From Pseudomonadota bacterium (lineage in GTDB: Bacteria > Pseudomonadota > Alphaproteobacteria > Rhodobacterales > Rhodobacteraceae), in assembly GCA_018240425.1 (NCBI GenBank), contig JAFEFU010000055.1:80439-144438 (forward strand): a stretch of DNA of 64,000 nucleotides, in the 5' to 3' direction. The position numbers were made by a program, and so were the translations under genes. A model generated the notes under the pieces. It saw only the letters and a program-made list of their open reading frames with translations, had not been told where the DNA came from and did not search any database. Positions 35,831-44,262 of the stretch are shown here, piece by piece (within the stretch, counting starts at the first letter, position 1; each line of letters opens with the position of its first letter).

Positions 35831-36258
35831 GCGAGCTTTCCAAGCGGCGGCTGAAACTCTGGATCCGGCTGCTCGGCGTCACCCGCGGGGCCGAGAATCA
35901 CCTGCGCGACTACCTGCGCACCGGCCATGCCACCACCCTGCCGCGCTTCGACGTGATGGCCGCCCTCTACCGCCGCCGCGAGGGGGTGAGGATGAGCGAG
36001 CTGAGCCGGATGCTTCTCGTCTCGAACGGCAACGCGACGGCGGTCGTGGACCGGCTGGAGCGCGAGGCGCTGGTCAGGCGCACGCAATCGGCCAGCGACC
36101 GCCGCACGATCCATGTCGCCCTGACCGAGGCGGGCATCGCCGCCTTCGAGCGGCTGGCGGCGGGCCACGAGGCCGAGGTGGACCGGCTGTTCGCGCGCCT
36201 GGGCGAGGCCGAGATCGAGACCTTGACCGAGATTCTCAAGCGGATGGGCAGGACATGA
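35827..36258 (+). CDS. MarR-family transcriptional regulator (second in the cluster)
   Basis: A 143-residue winged-helix regulator: [46 protein letters not shown] (about 54-99) is the recognition helix plus wing. It is quite distinct from the MarR at 27350 and belongs to a type common in benzoate/aminobenzoate-CoA clusters (BadR-like context), where aryl-CoA is the inducer. It sits inside the operon, starting with GTG 35827 overlapping the SDR stop and ending ATGA with the enoyl-CoA hydratase gene. The likely target is the palindrome at 32727-32742. Confidence 0.86.
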   Translation: MSELSKRRLKLWIRLLGVTRGAENHLRDYLRTGHATTLPRFDVMAALYRRREGVRMSELSRMLLVSNGNATAVVDRLEREALVRRTQSASDRRTIHVALTEAGIAAFERLAAGHEAEVDRLFARLGEAEIETLTEILKRMGRT

Positions 36259-37067
36259 GCACATTGGCAGATCACGCCCCCCGGCATTTCCTGTGGGAGG
36301 TGCGCGACAGGATCGCGACGCTGCGGCTGAACCGGCCCGAGCGCAAGAACCCCCTGACCTTCGACAGCTATGCCGAGATGCGCGACCTGTTCCGCGCCCT
36401 GCCGCTGGCGCGTGACGTGGATGTGGTGATCCTCGCCGCGAACGGCGGCAACTTCTGCTCGGGCGGCGACGTGCACGAGATCATCGGTCCGCTGATCGGC
36501 CGGCCGATGAAGGAACTTCTCGCCTTCACCCGCCTGACCGGCGATCTGGTGCGGGCGATGCTGCACTGCGGCAAGCCGGTGATTGCCGCGGTGGACGGGG
36601 TGGCGGTGGGGGCGGGGGCGATCCTCGCGATGGCCGCCGACCTGCGGCTGGCGACGCCCGAGGCGAAATGCGCCTTTCTCTTCACCCGGGTCGGGCTGGC
36701 CGGCTGCGACATGGGCGCCTGCGCCATGCTGCCCCGGATCATCGGCCAGGGCCGCGCGGCGGAACTGCTCTACACCGGGCGGACCATGAGCGCGGAAGAG
36801 GGCCATGCCTGGGGGTTCTGGAATGCGCTCCACCCCGCCGGGCGGCTGGAGGAGGAGGCGCGCGCCCTGGCCCTGCGGCTGGCGGCGGGGCCGACCTTCG
36901 CCCATTCGATCACCAAGACCCAGCTTGCCCTCGAATGGAACATGGGCCTCGATCAGGCGATCGAGGCCGAGGCCCAGGCCCAGGCGATCTGCATGGCGAC
37001 CGGCGATTTCGAACGGGCCTACCGGGCGTTCGCAGCCAGGGAGAAGCCGGTGTTCGAGGGGGACTGA
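36255..37067 (+). CDS. Enoyl-CoA hydratase/isomerase family protein
   Basis: A 270-residue crotonase-fold enzyme. [20 protein letters not shown] near the N-terminus, the oxyanion-hole segment [15 protein letters not shown] (about 64-78) and [34 protein letters not shown] are family hallmarks. The substrate cannot be told; in the anthraniloyl-CoA route it could hydrate a cyclohexenoyl-CoA or open the alicyclic ring as ring-hydrolysing crotonases do. It begins with ATG 36255 overlapping the MarR stop. After it comes a family-2 intergenic repeat of 47 bases, then the acyl-CoA dehydrogenase gene. Confidence 0.88.
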   Translation: MSTLADHAPRHFLWEVRDRIATLRLNRPERKNPLTFDSYAEMRDLFRALPLARDVDVVILAANGGNFCSGGDVHEIIGPLIGRPMKELLAFTRLTGDLVRAMLHCGKPVIAAVDGVAVGAGAILAMAADLRLATPEAKCAFLFTRVGLAGCDMGACAMLPRIIGQGRAAELLYTGRTMSAEEGHAWGFWNALHPAGRLEEEARALALRLAAGPTFAHSITKTQLALEWNMGLDQAIEAEAQAQAICMATGDFERAYRAFAAREKPVFEGD

Positions 37068-37068
37068 G

Positions 37069-37115
37069 TCCCCGGGGCTCTGCCCCGGACCCGGGGATAT
37101 TTGGACCACGATGAA
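37069..37115 (+). repeat. Rhodobacterales-type intergenic repeat, family 2, plus orientation
   Basis: A GC-rich palindrome (CCCCGGGGCTCTGCCCCGG) followed by ACCCGGGGATATTTGGACCA and CGATGAA. It matches, in inverse orientation, 11849-11897. It separates two genes of one operon, and its end abuts the ATG of the acyl-CoA dehydrogenase. Confidence 0.7.
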
Positions 37116-38257
37116 TGAGCATGAGCGATAGAACCTTTCTGGATTGGCCCTTCTTCGAGGCCCGCCACCGCGACCTGGCGGGTCGGCTGGAGGACTGGTG
37201 CGCGGCGCGCCTGCCTGTCGATCATGGCGACGTGGAGGCGGCCTGCCGCGGGCTGGTGGCGATGCTGGGCGAGGGCGGCTGGCTCGTCCCGACCGGCGCC
37301 GGCGCGGGCGAGCGGCTGGACGTGCGCACCCTCTGCCTGATCCGCGAGACGCTGGCCCGCCACGACGGGCTGGCCGATTTCGCCTTTGCCATGCAGGGGC
37401 TGGGGATGGGGGCGGTGTCGCTGTACGGCACGGAGACGCAGCGGAAATGGCTGGCGCGGACCCGGACCGGCGCGGCGATCGCGGCCTTCGCCCTGACCGA
37501 ACCGGGGGCGGGGTCTGACGTGGCGGCAACGGCGATGACCGCGGTCCGCGAGGGGGAAGGCTGGCGTCTGAACGGTGAAAAGACGTTCATTTCCAATGGG
37601 TCAATTGCCGATATTCATGTGATCTTCGCTCGCACCGGCGAGGCGCCGGGCGCCAAGGGCCTGTCGGCGTTTCTGATGCCGGCCGATGCCGCTGGGCTTG
37701 AGGTGGTCGAGCGGATCGACGTAATGGCCCCCCATCCGCTGGCGCGCCTGCGCCTGACCGACGTGCGTCTGCCCGGCGCGGCCTTGATTGGCGAGGCGGG
37801 CGCCGGGTTCCGCATCGCCATGTCGGTTCTCGATCATTTCCGCCCCACGGTCGGCGCGGCGGCCCTCGGCTTTGCCCGCCGGGCGCTGGACGAGGCGCTG
37901 GCGCGGGTGCGCAGGCGGCGGGTGGGTGGCGCGGCGCTTGCCGAATTGCAGATGGTGCAGGGCCATCTCGCCGACATGGCACTCGAGATCGACGCCGCCG
38001 CGCTCCTTGTCTATCGCGCCGCCTGGGCCAAGGACGCGGGCGCGGCCCGGATCACCCGTGAGGCGGCGATGGCCAAGCTTTACGCGACCGAGGCGGCGCA
38101 GAGGGTGATCGACATGGCGGTGCAGCTTCATGGCGGAGACGGGGTGCGGCAGGGTGTCGCCGTGGAACATCTTTACCGCGAGATCCGAGCGCTGCGTATC
38201 TACGAGGGCGCCTCGGACGTTCAGCGCGTCGTTATCGCAAGGGGGCTTCTGGCATGA
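37115..38257 (+). CDS. Acyl-CoA dehydrogenase
   Basis: A flavin-dependent dehydrogenase of 380 residues. Visible are [20 protein letters not shown] (FAD/substrate segment, about 126-145), [26 protein letters not shown], the MLQ-like helix and the C-terminal [37 protein letters not shown]. The glutamate in YEGAS is at the usual catalytic-base position of many family members. It should desaturate a cyclohexane/ene-carboxyl-CoA intermediate or pass electrons to ETF. The ATG at 37115 overlaps the end of the repeat; the Shine-Dalgarno is poor, so in-operon coupling across the repeat is uncertain. Its stop overlaps the thioesterase start. Confidence 0.9.
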   Translation: MSMSDRTFLDWPFFEARHRDLAGRLEDWCAARLPVDHGDVEAACRGLVAMLGEGGWLVPTGAGAGERLDVRTLCLIRETLARHDGLADFAFAMQGLGMGAVSLYGTETQRKWLARTRTGAAIAAFALTEPGAGSDVAATAMTAVREGEGWRLNGEKTFISNGSIADIHVIFARTGEAPGAKGLSAFLMPADAAGLEVVERIDVMAPHPLARLRLTDVRLPGAALIGEAGAGFRIAMSVLDHFRPTVGAAALGFARRALDEALARVRRRRVGGAALAELQMVQGHLADMALEIDAAALLVYRAAWAKDAGAARITREAAMAKLYATEAAQRVIDMAVQLHGGDGVRQGVAVEHLYREIRALRIYEGASDVQRVVIARGLLA

Positions 38258-38673
38258 CCTACCGCCGCACCATCGCCGTCGAGTTCAACCATTGCGATCC
38301 GGCCGGCATCGTCTTCTACCCGCGCTATTTCGAGATGACCAATTCGGTCACCGAGAACTTCTTTGCCGAGGCGGTCGGGCGTTCCTATGCGCAGATGACC
38401 ATGCGCGACGGCAACGGCGTGCCGACGGTGAAGCTCGACGCGACCTTCCGGGCGCCCTCGCGGCTGGGCGACCGGCTGGATTTCACGCTCGAGGTCACGA
38501 GGGTCGGGGCCAGCTCGGTCACGCTCGCCATCGCGGCGCGGGGCGGGGACGAGCTGCGGATGGAGGCGGCCTTGACGCTGGTGTGGATCGGGCCCGGGGG
38601 GCGGGCGGCCCCCTGGCCCGCCGACATGCGCGCGCGGCTGGAGGCGGAAATGGCGGAGGGAGGCGCGCAATGA
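38254..38673 (+). CDS. 4-hydroxybenzoyl-CoA-type thioesterase
   Basis: A 139-residue hot-dog-fold thioesterase. The N-terminal motif [20 protein letters not shown] has the catalytic Asp of the Arthrobacter/Pseudomonas 4-HBA-CoA thioesterase family, and the length fits. In CoA-dependent aromatic pathways such enzymes release dead-end aryl-CoA esters and free the CoA pool; a proofreading role here is likely. It is translationally coupled on both sides (ATGA overlap with the acyl-CoA dehydrogenase and with the RidA gene). Confidence 0.86.
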   Translation: MTYRRTIAVEFNHCDPAGIVFYPRYFEMTNSVTENFFAEAVGRSYAQMTMRDGNGVPTVKLDATFRAPSRLGDRLDFTLEVTRVGASSVTLAIAARGGDELRMEAALTLVWIGPGGRAAPWPADMRARLEAEMAEGGAQ

Positions 38674-39077
38674 GCGAGCATGGGCATGAGTTCCTGCATC
38701 CGAAGGGCTGGAAGGCCACGCCCGGCTATTCCTGCGGGGTGGCGGCCAGGGGGCGGATGATCTTTCTCGGTGGTCTGATCGGCTGGAACGCCGAACAGGA
38801 GTTCGAGACCGACGATTTCGCCGGACAGGTGCGGCAGGCGCTGGAGAACATCGTGGCGGTGCTGGCCGAGGGGGGCGCGCGGCCCGACCATATCGTGCGC
38901 ATGACCTGGTACGTCACCGACAAGCGCGAATACATGGGGGCGCTGCGCGAGATAGGTTCAGCTTACAAGGCATTGATCGGACGCCATTATCCTGCGATGG
39001 CGCTGGTGCAGGTGGCGGGGCTGGTCGAGGACCGGGCCAAGGTCGAGATCGAGGTGACGGCGGTGGTGCCCGAGTGA
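38670..39077 (+). CDS. RidA-family enamine/imine deaminase
   Basis: A 135-residue member of the YjgF/YER057c/UK114 (RidA) trimeric family. The recognisable parts are GRMIFLGGLIGWNAEQEF, the helix QVRQALENIVAVLAEGGARPDHIVRMTWYVTDKREY and MALVQVAGLVEDRAKVEIEVTAV with the conserved glutamate. RidA proteins hydrolyse reactive enamines and imines to ketones and ammonia. The product of 2-aminobenzoyl-CoA monooxygenase/reductase is an enamine (2-amino-5-oxocyclohex-1-enecarboxyl-CoA), so this enzyme is a logical candidate for removal of the amino nitrogen; that assignment is inferred from chemistry and position. ATG 38670 overlaps the thioesterase stop. Confidence 0.87.
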   Translation: MSEHGHEFLHPKGWKATPGYSCGVAARGRMIFLGGLIGWNAEQEFETDDFAGQVRQALENIVAVLAEGGARPDHIVRMTWYVTDKREYMGALREIGSAYKALIGRHYPAMALVQVAGLVEDRAKVEIEVTAVVPE

Positions 39078-39131
39078 CGGACACCCGGCGGAAGGGAGAG
39101 CCGCCGGCCGAATGGAATGGGAGAGAAAAAG

Positions 39132-40754
39132 ATGCTGGGACCATCCGCGCATGTCGACACGTTCACCCGCGACCGGCTGCCGCCTGAAAGTGACTGGCCG
39201 GACCTGCGGCTGGAGGGATTCGATTACCCCGAACATCTGAATGCCGCGGTCGAACTGACCGAGCGGATGGTCGAGCGGGGCTTTGGCGACCATACCGCGC
39301 TGATCGGCAACGGCCGCCTGCGCACCTACAAGGAACTGGCGGACTGGTCGAACCGGATCGCCCATGCCCTGGCCGAGGATTATGGCGTAAGGCCCGGAAA
39401 TCGCGTGCTCATCCGGTCTGCGAACAACCCGGCGATGGTGGCCTGCTGGCTGGGCGCGACAAAGGCGGGCGCGGTGGTGGTGAACACCATGCCGATGCTG
39501 CGGTCGGGCGAACTGGCGAGGATCGTCGACAAGGCCGAGGTCAGCCATGCGCTGTGCGACACGCGCCTCATGGAGGAACTGGTCGCCTGCGCCAAGGGTT
39601 CCAGTTTTCTGAAAACCGTGATCGGGTTCGACGGCACCGCCAATCACGACGCCGAGCTGGACCGGATCGCCCTGTCGAAGTCGGTGCGCTTTCGGGCGGT
39701 GGCCACCGGGCGCGACGACGTGGCGCTTCTGGGCTTCACCTCGGGCACGACCGGCGAGCCGAAGGCGACGATGCATTTCCACCGCGACATCCTGATCATC
39801 GCCGACGGCTATGCGCGCGAGGTGCTGAAGGTCACGCCCGAGGATGTGTTCGTGGGCTCGCCGCCCCTGGCCTTCACCTTCGGCCTCGGCGGGCTGGCGG
39901 TCTTTCCCCTGCGCTTCGGGGCGGCGGCGGCGCTTCTGGAACAGGCGACGCCCGCCAACATGATCGAGATCATCGAGACCCACCGCGCGACGGTTTGCTT
40001 CACGGCGCCAACGGCTTACCGGGTGATGCTCAAGGCGATGGCCGAGGGCGCGGACCTGTCGTCCCTGCGCGCCGCGGTCAGCGCCGGCGAGACCTTGCCC
40101 GCCCCGGTCTACGAGGAATGGATGGCGCGGACCGGCAAGCCGATGCTGGACGGGATCGGCTCGACCGAGATGCTGCACATCTTCATCACCAACCGCTTCG
40201 ACGATCACCGTCCGGCCTGCACCGGGCGCCCGGTGACCGGCTATGAGGCCAGGATCGTCGGCGAGGATGGCGCCGAATTGCCCCACGGCGAGGTGGGCCG
40301 TCTGGCGGTGCGCGGGCCGACCGGCTGCCGCTATCTGGCCGACGAGCGGCAGCGCAAGTATGTGCAGGACGGCTGGAACATCACCGGCGACGCCTTTCGT
40401 CAGGACGCGGAGGGCTATTTCCACTTTGCCGCGCGCAACGACGACATGATCGTCAGCGCCGGCTACAACATCGCCGGTCCCGAGGTCGAGGCCGCACTTC
40501 TGTCCCACGCCGCGGTGCTGGAATGCGCGGTGGTGGGTGCGCCCGACGACGAGCGGGGCCAGATCGTCGAGGCCCATGTCGTCCTGGCCAAGGGTCACGA
40601 GGGAAATGCGCTGATGGTCAAGCTGTTGCAGGACCATGTGAAGGCGGTGATCGCGCCCTACAAATATCCCCGCCGTGTGTTGTTCGCCGCGGCGCTGCCC
40701 AAGACGGCGACCGGCAAGATCCAGCGGTTCCGCCTCAAGGAGGGGCGCGGCTGA
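39132..40754 (+). CDS. abmG: 2-aminobenzoate (benzoate-type) CoA ligase
   Basis: This AMP-forming acyl-CoA synthetase of 540 residues would activate anthranilate to anthraniloyl-CoA with ATP and CoA. It has the P-loop-like LLGFTSGTTGEPKATMHFHRD motif (about 195-215), GIGSTEMLHIF (A5 motif), GWNITGDAFRQDAEGYFHFAARNDD (A7/A8) and the catalytic lysine in KTATGKIQRFRL at the C-terminus. MLGPSAHVDTFTRDRLPP at the start is typical of the aminobenzoate/benzoate-CoA ligase family. GGGAGA 7 bases upstream favours ATG 39132; an in-frame ATG lies five codons earlier at 39117. It is the last gene of the operon and supplies its substrate. Confidence 0.88.
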   Translation: MLGPSAHVDTFTRDRLPPESDWPDLRLEGFDYPEHLNAAVELTERMVERGFGDHTALIGNGRLRTYKELADWSNRIAHALAEDYGVRPGNRVLIRSANNPAMVACWLGATKAGAVVVNTMPMLRSGELARIVDKAEVSHALCDTRLMEELVACAKGSSFLKTVIGFDGTANHDAELDRIALSKSVRFRAVATGRDDVALLGFTSGTTGEPKATMHFHRDILIIADGYAREVLKVTPEDVFVGSPPLAFTFGLGGLAVFPLRFGAAAALLEQATPANMIEIIETHRATVCFTAPTAYRVMLKAMAEGADLSSLRAAVSAGETLPAPVYEEWMARTGKPMLDGIGSTEMLHIFITNRFDDHRPACTGRPVTGYEARIVGEDGAELPHGEVGRLAVRGPTGCRYLADERQRKYVQDGWNITGDAFRQDAEGYFHFAARNDDMIVSAGYNIAGPEVEAALLSHAAVLECAVVGAPDDERGQIVEAHVVLAKGHEGNALMVKLLQDHVKAVIAPYKYPRRVLFAAALPKTATGKIQRFRLKEGRG

Positions 40755-40974
40755 GAGGGGCGCGCCAGCCGGTTTGTGGCGGATGATGCGACAAAGGCGG
40801 CGGCGCCGCGCGATCTTCGGCGCGGATCGCACAATTTGGCGATTCCGACAGGCAGACTGTTGATTGCAAACGGATTTCCCGGCATTGATCCGATCGCCCC
40901 CTGCTGGCCGGCGTCCGTGATCGGGCGCGTCGGGGTGTGGGTGGAATGAGGCAGCGGGGTCGGGATTTCAGGCT

Positions 40975-42093
40975 TTGACGACGACATTTTCCGAACCCTC
41001 GCGCTGTGCCGGCTGCGGTGCGCCTCTCGATCTGACAATGCTCGACACGCTGTCGCTGCACGCGGGGGCGCCGGTGGAGCGGCTCGCGGTCTGCCGCGCC
41101 TGCTGGCTTTGCCAGGGCCCCGGTGAGGGAAGGGCTGGCGGGGCGGGTGCGGAAGCCTCGGAAAGCTGGCTGGCCCATTGCCGGCGACTCGCGATCGGCC
41201 TGATGGCCGAGATGCGCCTCGGCCCGCGCTCGCTGGTCGCAGGGGCCGGGCCGGGGGCGGGCACCCTGCTCGACTTCTTCCGCGGCGCGGGGGTTCCGGT
41301 TCGCGATCTCGGCGGCGCTCTGCCCGCGGACTGGCGGCCGGGGCATGGGCGCCCGCCCGACCTGATCTGCGCGCTCGACGGGCTGGCGCGGACGCGCGAC
41401 CCGAACGGGTTCGTCGGAGGCCTTGCGGCGATGATGGAGGGGGATGCGGTCTGCATGATCGAGGTGCCGCACCTTCTGGCGCTGATCTCCGGGGTTCAGA
41501 TCGACCGGATCGGGCCGGCGTTTCCGCTGCATCTGTCGCTGCTCGCGCTCGAGCCGCTGTTCGCCCGTGCCGGGCTGCGGCTTTTCGATGCCTGCGAGGT
41601 TGCGGTGCAGGGCGGCAGCCTGCGCATCCGGGCCTGCCGCGAGGGGGCAGCGTACCCGGTGCGGCCGGGGCTGGCGCAGGTCAGGGCGCGCGAGGCGGCG
41701 GCGGGGCTGGACAGCGCCGCAGGCTACGCGGGCTTTGCCGCACGCGCGGCGCGGGCGCGCGACGGGCTGATCGACTTTCTCACCTCGGCCCATCATGGGC
41801 GCAAGACCGTGGCCGCCTTTGGCGCCCCCTGCCGGGTCGCGGCGCTTCTGGCCAACTGCGGCGCCGATCCCGCGATGATCGCCTATTCGGCCAGCGAGGG
41901 GGGAGATGGCGCCCGCCTTTCGGGCACCGCCGTCCCCGCCTTCGGCAGCGACGAGCTGCGCCGCCGCCGCCCGGATTTCGTGCTGATCCTGCCCGAGTCG
42001 GACCCGGCCGAGGTGATGGGCCGCCTTGCCGACCTGCGCCGGGCGGGGACGCGCCTCGTCACCGCGTTGCCGGTGGTCAGCGTCACGGCCTGA
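40975..42093 (+). CDS. C-methyltransferase-like protein (NDP-hexose C-methyltransferase architecture), possibly degenerate
   Basis: A 372-residue protein with the three-part layout of NDP-sugar C-methyltransferases: an N-terminal zinc-type module (CAGCGAPLDLTMLDTL and CRACWLC), a SAM-methyltransferase core, and a C-terminal domain (TVAAFGAPCRVAALLANCGADP, SASEGGDGARLSGT). The segment VPHLLALISGVQIDRIGPAFPLHLS and GGSLRIRAC match the core. The SAM-binding loop reads SLVAGAGPGAGTLLDFF instead of the acidic EIG.NDG type, and no sugar-biosynthesis gene is near. A TTG start at 40975 is required to include the first cysteine pair and no Shine-Dalgarno is obvious. It is either a divergent enzyme or one losing its function. 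Confidence 0.7.
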   Translation: MTTTFSEPSRCAGCGAPLDLTMLDTLSLHAGAPVERLAVCRACWLCQGPGEGRAGGAGAEASESWLAHCRRLAIGLMAEMRLGPRSLVAGAGPGAGTLLDFFRGAGVPVRDLGGALPADWRPGHGRPPDLICALDGLARTRDPNGFVGGLAAMMEGDAVCMIEVPHLLALISGVQIDRIGPAFPLHLSLLALEPLFARAGLRLFDACEVAVQGGSLRIRACREGAAYPVRPGLAQVRAREAAAGLDSAAGYAGFAARAARARDGLIDFLTSAHHGRKTVAAFGAPCRVAALLANCGADPAMIAYSASEGGDGARLSGTAVPAFGSDELRRRRPDFVLILPESDPAEVMGRLADLRRAGTRLVTALPVVSVTA

Positions 42094-42168
42094 CGGGCCC
42101 GGGCCTCCTGGCGGGCGCCTGTCCCTCGGCAAGACCGGACAGCACTTTTGCCCGACGGGCTCTGGGCA

Positions 42169-42198
42169 CTGGACCTTTCGGCCCGGCCTTCCTATAGA
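42169..42198 (+). promoter_or_regulatory. Candidate promoter for the NDUFA12-mlaD operon
   Basis: CTGGAC (42169-42174), an 18-base spacer and TATAGA (42193-42198), 32 bases before the ATG at 42231, which has a GGAGAGAGAG Shine-Dalgarno. Confidence 0.45.
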
Positions 42199-42230
42199 GG
42201 GGCAGCGTCCGACCCAAGCGGAGAGAGAGA

Positions 42231-42611
42231 ATGAATTTCCTGCTGCGCCTCTTGACCTGGTGGAACGGGCAGACGCTTGGAACCCAGCTTTTCACCCTGC
42301 GGCGCGGCCAGAAGGTCGGCGAGGATGCGCAGGGCAACCGCTACTACCAGACCCGCGACGGCAAGCGCCGCTGGGTGATCTACAACGGCGAGTCCGAGGC
42401 GAGCCGCATCTCCCCCGACTGGCATGGCTGGCTGCATTTCACCTGGAACGAGCCTCCGACCCAGGCGCCGCTGAAGCACAAGCCCTGGGAACTGCCGCAC
42501 CAGGAGAACCTGACCGGCACGCCCCTGGCCTATGTGCCCCCCGGCTCGATCCGCCGTGCCGTCCCGGCCGAGCGCAGCGACTACGAAGCCTGGTCGCCCG
42601 AGCAGGGTTGA
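42231..42611 (+). CDS. NADH:ubiquinone oxidoreductase subunit NDUFA12 family
   Basis: A 126-residue protein with the NDUFA12 (17.2-kDa subunit, B17.2) core: [55 protein letters not shown] and the Pro-rich tail with [13 protein letters not shown]. It is an accessory subunit of respiratory complex I on the cytoplasmic side, shared by alphaproteobacteria and mitochondria. The nuo genes are not in this window, which is normal because this subunit is encoded apart from them. The gene heads a short plus-strand run with mlaD and the DUF2155 gene. Confidence 0.92.
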   Translation: MNFLLRLLTWWNGQTLGTQLFTLRRGQKVGEDAQGNRYYQTRDGKRRWVIYNGESEASRISPDWHGWLHFTWNEPPTQAPLKHKPWELPHQENLTGTPLAYVPPGSIRRAVPAERSDYEAWSPEQG

Positions 42612-42646
42612 GCGGGCAGGGCTGAGCAGGCAGGACAGACCGGATC

Positions 42647-43141
42647 ATGGCGGAAAACCTTACCGAAGTGCTGACGGGGGCGGGCGTCCTGGCGGTGGCG
42701 ATCGGCTTTGCCGCCTATGCCGGCCTTGCCGGAACCGTCGGGCGCACCGGCGGCAGCTATCCGCTGCACGCCAGCTTCCGTTCGGTCGACGGGGTGTCGG
42801 TGGGCACCGAGGTGCGCATGGCCGGGGTCAAGATCGGCGCGGTGACCGGGCTGGCCCTCAACCCCAAGACCTATCTGGCCGATACATCGTTCACCGTGAA
42901 GGACGGGATCGAGATTCCCGACGACAGCACGGTGCTGATTTCTTCCGAAGGGCTGATGGGCGGCAATTTCGTCGAGATCCAGCCCGGCGGCAGCCCGACG
43001 AACTATGCGGCGGGCGCCGAGATCGAGGACACCCAGGGCGCGGTCGGGCTGATCCAGCTTCTTCTGAAGTTCGTGGGCAAGGCGGCCAGCGGCGACGGCG
43101 CCAAGGACCAGCCGGCGGGCGGCGCGGAGAGCGCCCCGTGA
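42647..43141 (+). CDS. mlaD: MlaD-family phospholipid transport protein
   Basis: A 164-residue protein with an N-terminal membrane anchor (about 7-30) and one MCE/MlaD domain (about 37-115: LHASFRSVDGVSVGTEVRMAGVKIGAVTGL ... ISSEGLMGGNFVEIQPGG). MlaD is the periplasmic hexameric ring of the Mla ABC system that moves phospholipids between inner and outer membrane. The other mla genes are not adjacent, so this copy stands apart. The C-terminal tail is Gly/Ala-rich and short. Its stop overlaps the GTG start of the DUF2155 gene. Confidence 0.88.
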   Translation: MAENLTEVLTGAGVLAVAIGFAAYAGLAGTVGRTGGSYPLHASFRSVDGVSVGTEVRMAGVKIGAVTGLALNPKTYLADTSFTVKDGIEIPDDSTVLISSEGLMGGNFVEIQPGGSPTNYAAGAEIEDTQGAVGLIQLLLKFVGKAASGDGAKDQPAGGAESAP

Positions 43142-43590
43142 TCCGGCGGCCCCTGGCGGCGGCGGTGCTGCTGACGCTGGCGCTTGCCCTGCCTGCGGCG
43201 GCGCAGGACGCCACCGACGTCCCGCTTCCGACCGAACCGGCACCCGACGCGGCGCAGACCCCGGCAGCGCCGGTGGCCGCGCAACCGGCGGCTTCGGCGG
43301 CCGAGGCACCCGGCGCGGTGCTGCGCGGGCTGGACAAGATGGCGGGCGCCACCACCGACCTGACGGTCAGGAACGGCGAGACGGCGGACTACGGGACGCT
43401 GAAGGTCACGGTCTCGGACTGCCGCTATCCGCAGGGCGACCCGGCGGCCGACGCCTGGGCGCACCTGACCATCGCCGACCGGTCCGGCAAGGCGCTTTTC
43501 GACGGCTGGATGATCGCCTCGAGTCCGGCGCTGTCGGCGCTTGACCATCCGCGCTACGACATCTGGGTCATCCGCTGCATCAGCAACTGA
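43138..43590 (+). CDS. DUF2155-domain secreted protein
   Basis: A 150-residue protein with a signal peptide (about 1-22, LAAAVLLTLALALPAAAQ), an Ala/Pro-rich linker and a C-terminal DUF2155 domain. The latter starts at about 66 (LRGLDKMAGATTDLTVRNGETADYGTLKVTVSDCRY) and ends LDHPRYDIWVIRCIS, with two conserved cysteines likely to form a disulfide. The function is unknown; conservation next to mlaD and the NDUFA12 gene in alphaproteobacteria hints at an envelope role. It begins at GTG 43138 overlapping mlaD. Its last 37 bases overlap the 3' end of the convergent aat gene. Confidence 0.87.
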   Translation: MIRRPLAAAVLLTLALALPAAAQDATDVPLPTEPAPDAAQTPAAPVAAQPAASAAEAPGAVLRGLDKMAGATTDLTVRNGETADYGTLKVTVSDCRYPQGDPAADAWAHLTIADRSGKALFDGWMIASSPALSALDHPRYDIWVIRCISN

Positions 43591-44204
43591 GGCGAGGGAA
43601 TGCCCGGCGCGGCAAACTCCGCGGCCGGGCCCTCGAGCGCCGCCGCCAGCCGCCGCAGATAGTCCGCCTGCGCGATCTCGATCCCGCCCAGCGAGGCGAG
43701 ATGCGGGGTCAGGAACTGGGTGTCGAACAGCGCGAACCCGGCTTGCCGCAACCGGTCCACCAGGAAGGCCAGCGCGACCTTCGAGGCGTCGGTCTCGCGC
43801 GAGAACATGGTCTCGCCGCAGAAGACCCGCCCCAGCGTCACCCCGAACACGCCGCCGACCAGCCGCCCCTCGCGCCGGACCTCGAGCGAATGGGCATGGC
43901 CCATCCCGTGCAGCTGCCGGTAGAGGGTGGCGAGCGGGCCGTTGATCCAGGTCTCGGGCCGGTCGGCACAGGCGGCGACCACGGCGGCAAAGTCGCGGTT
44001 GACCGCGATCTCGGCACCGCCCTGCCGGATGCGGCGCGCCAGAGAACGCGAGACATGAAACCCGTCGAGCGGCAGGATCCCGCGCTGCCGCGGCTCGACC
44101 CAGTGCAGATCGGCGCTGTCGCGGGTCTCGGCCATCGGAAAGATGCCGCGGGCGTAGGCGGCGAGCATCCGCTCGGGCGTCAGGCCGGCGCCCTGGCCCC
44201 TCAT
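43554..44204 (-). CDS. aat: Leucyl/phenylalanyl-tRNA-protein transferase
   Basis: Aat adds Leu or Phe from charged tRNA to N-terminal Lys/Arg of proteins, creating an N-degron for ClpAP. The 216-residue product has LTPERMLAAYARGIFPMAE, HWVEPRQRGILPLDGFHVSRSLARRI, TWINGPLATLYRQLHGMGHAHSLEV, GGVFGVTLGRVFCGETMFSRETDASKVAL and FDTQFLTPHLASLGG, all signature blocks. ATG 44204 was preferred over 44240, which would add an atypical extension. It overlaps DUF2155 tail-to-tail by 37 bases. It is the last gene of the minus-strand accB-accC-aat group. Confidence 0.92.
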   Translation of the reverse strand: MRGQGAGLTPERMLAAYARGIFPMAETRDSADLHWVEPRQRGILPLDGFHVSRSLARRIRQGGAEIAVNRDFAAVVAACADRPETWINGPLATLYRQLHGMGHAHSLEVRREGRLVGGVFGVTLGRVFCGETMFSRETDASKVALAFLVDRLRQAGFALFDTQFLTPHLASLGGIEIAQADYLRRLAAALEGPAAEFAAPGIPSPQLLMQRMTQMS

Positions 44205-44262
44205 CTTGGCCGAGGTCTCCGCAGCGCCGCGGGGCGGCACCCCCCGGCCCGGCCCCGGCCCG

